Assembly (NCBI RefSeq): GCF_014529535.1
Contig: NW_023503493.1
Coordinates: 12,680,001 to 12,744,000, forward strand
Direction: 5' to 3'
Length of the DNA stretch: 64,000 nt
From: Bradysia coprophila
Lineage: Eukaryota; Arthropoda; Insecta; Diptera; Sciaridae
Shown: piece after piece, positions 59,181 through 64,000 of the stretch
Numbering within the stretch: the stretch's first letter is position 1
How the letters are laid out: each line of letters starts with the position of its first letter
Position numbers and translations under genes: made by a program
Notes under the pieces: model-generated
The model's input: only the letters and a program-made list of their open reading frames with translations
Told to the model about the DNA's origin: nothing
Databases searched by the model: none

Positions 59181-59470
59181 CACTTCAAGCATGAGTGGCA
59201 CTGGTGGTACTCTAAATAGGGTACTGAAACTGGACAGTGTCTCATATAACCGTAAACACTATAATGGTACATTTCGTACCTAGGACGAAAAAGTCTTTTT
59301 TAGCGTGTGAGAAGTTTCGAATCGAATACGCTAAAAAAGACTTTTTTGTCCTAGGTACGAATAGTATTTTTCATATTGGACGGAGTCCTAGGTATGAAAA
59401 AACAATTTCATACAGAATAGTACTCTATTTGGCAGCTGTCGACTATGATCACTTTTGCTTGCTTGAAGTG
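59181..59470. mobile_element. CACTTCAAGC MITE containing a nested hairpin
   Basis: Outer ends CACTTCAAGC and GCTTGAAGTG define the element. Inside, 59275-59359 is a second inverted repeat, CGTACCTAGGACGAAAAAGT with mirrored ACTTTTTTGTCCTAGGTACG, probably a later insertion. Family members stand at 52905-52994 and 35045. Confidence 0.8.
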
Positions 59471-59819
59471 TATGCTATTTTGGAAAACATAAACATAGTG
59501 AGAGTTCAAAAGAGAAAAGTTTTTTTTTTTCTTCCCACTGGAGAGAAAGTAGTAGAAGGTAGATGTGATCAAACGGCAGCATTTTTTTAAACCCTTATCC
59601 CCAAGCTGATATAGGGACGATTTAAAAAATAATTGCTGTTCCAGAGTTCTGAGGTCATGTGCTACAAGATGGCATTTAATTTGACTAAAATCCGTCGAGT
59701 AAAAAATTAATTATTTTTCTGATGACATTGGTTTTGTTGCAGCGACATTTTTCAATGAGATGATGTCGTAATCCCTCTCCTGGCCTATTGAGGGGAGAAA
59801 ATAAGGAAAAACATAATTG
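59471..59819. other. interval without recognised feature
   Basis: No coding frame or repeat identified. Confidence 0.45.
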
Positions 59820-60750
59820 ACCGTACTTTTCGTATTTCAAGCACTTCTTTCGAAGCCCTCAGCATGTAATCATGTAAGGGGTCGAAAACCTGAGAAAAAT
59901 ATCGAAACTCCCTCATTTTCGGCCCCGACACATGAAATAGTATTTGCATAACAAGGGGCGAAAGTAAAAAAATTCAAACTTGCGAAGTTTGCAGCCCGCG
60001 CCGCAGGCAAGGGCGGCAATCCCACGATTTGAATTTTTTTACTTTTGCCCCGAGTGATGCATACTATTTTTTATGCCAAATACTGCGGAAGATTTGTATT
60101 TTCGGTCCGAAACAAAAAATAATTTTAATTAAACTGTTGAGTTATCAACAAAATTTGCTGTAGAAACACCAAAATGCCGAAAAGCGCGGGGGACCAGGGG
60201 CGGCAGCCCCCTGGTATAAAAATAAAAACAATTTAACAAATGAAATTACTGGAAACATACATTCACTTGCTCACATGTGTTTTCGAGACATATGAGGACC
60301 GAAAGTAAAATGATGACAGTGGCATTTACTTTCGGCCCGCAAATACGCAAGCCCACGGGGCGAAAGTAAAATGATGACAGTGACATTTACTTTCGGCCCA
60401 AGGCCTGAATTTTTTACTTTCGGTCACCATTTGAGGACCGAAAATACAAACTTTCGCAGTATTTGGCATAAAATAGTTATTTTCAAGTGTCGGGGCCGAA
60501 AATGAGGGAGTTTCGACATTTTTCTCGGGTTTTCGACCCCTTACATGAAAAATTTTTTGAGTATCTGTTTTGGACGATTGATTTTAGGCACTTTCGCATG
60601 TAGCCCTCACTTCGTTCGGGCTACAACTCGCGAAATTGCCTAAAAACAATCGTCCAAAACAGATACACAAATAACTATTACATGCTACATGCGTCAAAAA
60701 CCGTACTTTTCATGTTTTAAGCACTTCTTTCGACGCCCACAGCATGTAAA
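59820..60750. mobile_element. compound foldback locus flanked by direct repeats
   Basis: 59871-60547 is a foldback: CATGTAAGGGGTCGAAAACC through TTTTCGGCCCCGACA at left, mirrored by TGTCGGGGCCGAAAATGAGG through GGTTTTCGACCCCTTACATG at right (arms about 75 nt). Inside are further palindromes: 59950-60065 (GGGGCGAAAGTAAAAAAATT against its inverse), a GGGGGCTGCC-type centre, and repeated GGACCGAAAGTAAAATGATG. A second hairpin at 60561-60666 (TATCTGTTTTGGACGATTG) adjoins it. About 50 bp (CCGTACTTTT...AAGCACTTCTTTCGA...CAGCATGTAA) is directly repeated at 59821-59868 and 60701-60748. Layers of nested insertion are the simplest reading. Confidence 0.85.
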
Positions 60751-60880
60751 ATCTATTAAATAACTCGGGATAAAAAGTTAAAAGTCTCGTTTTCGTGTGT
60801 TTATTGACATCGGATCAACAAAATTCACATAAAAACTCTACTTTTCATCTTTTTATCCCTAGTTATGTAAAATACTATTA
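60700..60880 (-). mobile_element. GGCGAAGCC MITE family copy (inverted)
   Basis: Tail AAGCACTTCTTTCGACGCCC, then CATGTAAAATC, ATAACTCGGGATAAAAAGTT, GTCTCGTTTTCGTGTGTTTA, TTGACATCGGATCAACAAAA and TCTTTTTATCCCTAGTTATG. It is the reverse complement of the 34.4-kb copy. Confidence 0.8.
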
Positions 60881-61289
60881 ATTGGGTTGTTTTTGATGCT
60901 TTGTCTCTATTGGCAAAATTTACCAATATCGATAGATCGATAAATTTTGGCAAGTTTCGGTAAATTTTGATAAACTTTGGCAAATTTTTCAAAAAGAATT
61001 ATTAAAAGTGTAAAATAGGATTTGTGAATGCAAGGGCAAGGCTGTAAACTTTGGGTAGGACATTCGATATTTTTAACGTTGCGAATTGGCAACGGACTAT
61101 TATAATATCCTACTGGTAAATGTTACATAGAAATCTCTAATGAGTCTAGTTCTGTGTGGTGGTTTGTGTTTCGTTTTGTTTTTGTTTGAATAGTGTTTTA
61201 TGCTCGTGGAAATGTGTGAATTTTCATTCTTGTTTTTGGTGCTACGTTTTTTTTGGGAATGTTTCAGAGTGGCTTTCTTTGACAATCGA
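60881..61289. other. interval without recognised gene
   Basis: Low-complexity AAATTTTGGCAAA-type repeats at 60915-60985. No exon supported. Confidence 0.4.
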
Positions 61290-61450
61290 TTTTCCATCAG
61301 ATGGAAATCACTTATGTAAACTTTCTAACGCTAGTTCAATTGAAAGATTTACTGCTGTCTTGAGGCTTCCGGAAACAACTGAACATAGTCAGTCCACTCT
61401 GACTTTTGGACCACCGCTAGTTCTCGAGGTCGAAACAGCCATTTTTTTTC
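61290..61450 (-). repeat. dispersed repeat, copy 2 (inverted relative to 36.6 kb)
   Basis: The minus strand reads TTTCGACCTCGAGAACTAGC, GGTGGTCCAAAAGTCAGAGT, GGACTGACTATGTTCAGTTG, matching 36615-36700. The neighbouring GATGGAAAT also agrees. Confidence 0.75.
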
Positions 61451-61814
61451 TTTTTGTGAATGGTCTCTTTTCAAAATATTCAACCTGGGAATTGTTATTA
61501 TAAAAACATAATGGTAAACGTTCTAGTCCACCACATACAAGACAATTAAGTGTATACAGTTGGAGAGGTCCTCAAGTTCTGACCACATCATGGAGGGAAC
61601 GATAAATTCAGCTACGATGGTGAATTTTTTTGTATGAAAATCCGCGATGTTAGCATCAAAGAGTATCAGTACTGACGCCACCCCAAAAGTATATAAACCA
61701 CTGAAGGTAACGCAAATCCACAAAAAACACAGAACTCAAGTTTCGGCACAAGTCACTTCATTGCAGCACTTTTACTATTTTAATAGAGATTTTACAGCGA
61801 TAAGTAACGGTAGT

Positions 61815-61950
61815 AACAAGGGATAAAAGTATGAAAAGTACAGTTTTCTCGTGTGAATTTTGTTGATCCGAGGCGAAGCCGAGGTCAATAAACACACGAT
61901 AACGAGACTTTTCATTTTTATCCCCAGTTATGTTATGTAATGGATTTTCC
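61815..61950 (+). mobile_element. GGCGAAGCC MITE family, best-preserved copy
   Basis: AGGGATAAAAGTATGAAAAG, TCGTGTGAATTTTGTTGATC, CGAGGCGAAGCCGAGGTCAA, TAAACACACGATAACGAGAC and TTTTTATCCCCAGTTATG follow in order. The two halves are inverted copies around GAGGCGAAGCCGAGG. Confidence 0.85.
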
Positions 61951-63037
61951 AACATTCATGCCAACATATTCACCATATTCAATCAATTTTCTCAAATTCA
62001 ATCGAAATGGGTTTCGTTCTTTTCTTTGCGATCCGCTGAAGGCAGTGTTTAAATACTTTGGTTGCCATCCCTAACAGAATACAACGGAGAGAAGTTATTT
62101 GGGGCTAAGGGCAATGTCAAAATGAATTTTCTTTTGCTGATTATTTGATGTTGCGCTTGAACGTTGCTCAACCATTCTCTCCGTTCACACTTGGTTCAAA
62201 TACCTAGTATTTCTAACCATTTAGCAGTTATCGGTACCGACTTCGTGAAGAAACGTCAAGCTATGACTAAGATTCACTTATACAAAAGGACAGACGTTCA
62301 AAAATTGAAGTAAAAGATTTGAAATCAATTTCTTGAAAACACTTAGATCAATAGTAATGAAGTAATAGAAGCGAAAGAAAAACTATTGATGTAAAAGGTT
62401 AAAAATTGGAAAATGTTTACAGACTCCAATGGTTCTTTCGATTTCGCCGAATTATTACCATAATTCGGAAGTTGATAAATTTAAGACATTTATCCACTTC
62501 CTAACCATCTTTGCTGTGCTACAAGGTATCTTCGAATAAAATGTTGTTACAGAAAACCTAAATAATTAGACACGGAACAGCAGACGCCACTACTCAATGA
62601 GAATAGCTAATCGGCATGTCTTCCTTCTTAATCAAACCAACGAAAAAAGTTTGCTGTTAATTGAACCGATATTATCAATTCGAGTCAGCATCCAGTATCC
62701 AGTAGTCACTCACCTTTTTTCTGCGCTACAGAATTCTGAATTCGTTGTCGGAAATTAATTACGAATAAATTATGGAGCTCAACCGATGGACAAAAACAAA
62801 CAAAAAACGAATTGCAGCACAACAACGAGAATCGAAATCAATCAACGAAGATGAAAGGATTGTGTGCCGCTCAATCAGAATTTGTGTGTGTGTTGGAATC
62901 GTTTGCGTAGAAAGTGAATTTTTATTGAGGCAAAGCGATGTGCCATCATTTCATTGGCACCCATTGCACATGTGGGAAACTTTGGAAGACGAAAGCATAA
63001 AACTGGTTGGCTGGTTATGTTCTCAAAACATTTCTTT
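61951..63037. other. downstream flank of RpS3
   Basis: No independent gene supported. A plus-strand open frame overlapping RpS3 is antisense to it. Confidence 0.5.
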
Positions 63038-63043
63038 TTTATT
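63038..63043 (-). promoter_or_regulatory. RpS3 poly(A) signal
   Basis: Minus-strand AATAAA lies 40 nt past the stop at 63084-63086, the expected position for the very short 3' UTR of a ribosomal-protein gene. Confidence 0.65.
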
Positions 63044-63083
63044 CCCCCTTAATGTCGTAGAAATACAAAAAATCAGCTGTCTC

Positions 63084-64000
<917 letters not shown>

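Overview
This is an AT-rich, intron-bearing, repeat-laden stretch of an insect nuclear genome. The genes found are insect types: a GMC oxidoreductase, an arginine-kinase relative, a large lipid-transfer protein, an acid-lipase family member and RpS3. Introns of about 60-80 bp and the abundance of short inverted-repeat elements suggest a dipteran, possibly a lower (nematoceran) fly. The order is an inference; the gene families are read from the sequence.

Layout. 1-5.5 kb: the spliced 3' end of an unidentified gene (2983-3415), a dead non-LTR retrotransposon tail (4030-4925) and an hAT-type MITE with perfect 8-bp target duplications (4971-5123). 5.5-7.3 kb: a six-exon acid-lipase gene whose third exon has lost about 26 nt just before the catalytic serine. 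7.3-26 kb: gene-poor, apart from a two-exon minus-strand gene (11927-12309) for a secreted 104-residue protein with two beta-defensin-like six-cysteine modules. The rest holds a transposon carrying a 95-bp tandem repeat (14694-15570), a 518-bp hAT-type foldback (24491-25008) and many MITEs. 25.4-29.1 kb: the decayed last exon of a GMC oxidoreductase, then an intact three-exon GMC gene. 29-40 kb: no gene seen; about 1.1 kb here is one terminal-inverted-repeat element containing tRNA-like sequences.

40.0-50.2 kb (minus): at least 17 exons of a vitellogenin-fold large lipid-transfer protein of about 1,410 visible residues, ending in a von Willebrand D domain and resembling the short, non-yolk crossveinless-d type. 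Nested in one of its introns on the plus strand is a complete four-exon gene (42734-44394) fusing a MYCBP/AMY-1-like N-terminus and an acidic linker to a degenerate arginine kinase that has lost most phosphate-binding arginines. This nested fusion pseudokinase is one of the two most unusual items; the double beta-defensin-like peptide is the other. 50-63 kb: a single-exon 778-residue DDE/RNase H-like transposase-derived gene (55195-57531) among foldback elements. The window closes with the last two exons of ribosomal protein S3 on the minus strand (63084-63853).

The genes form no operon or pathway. The likely functional links are between neighbours in the same place: the sense-antisense nesting at 42-44 kb, where the kinase-like gene stops only 44 nt from the next lipid-transfer exon, and the GMC remnant beside its intact paralogue.
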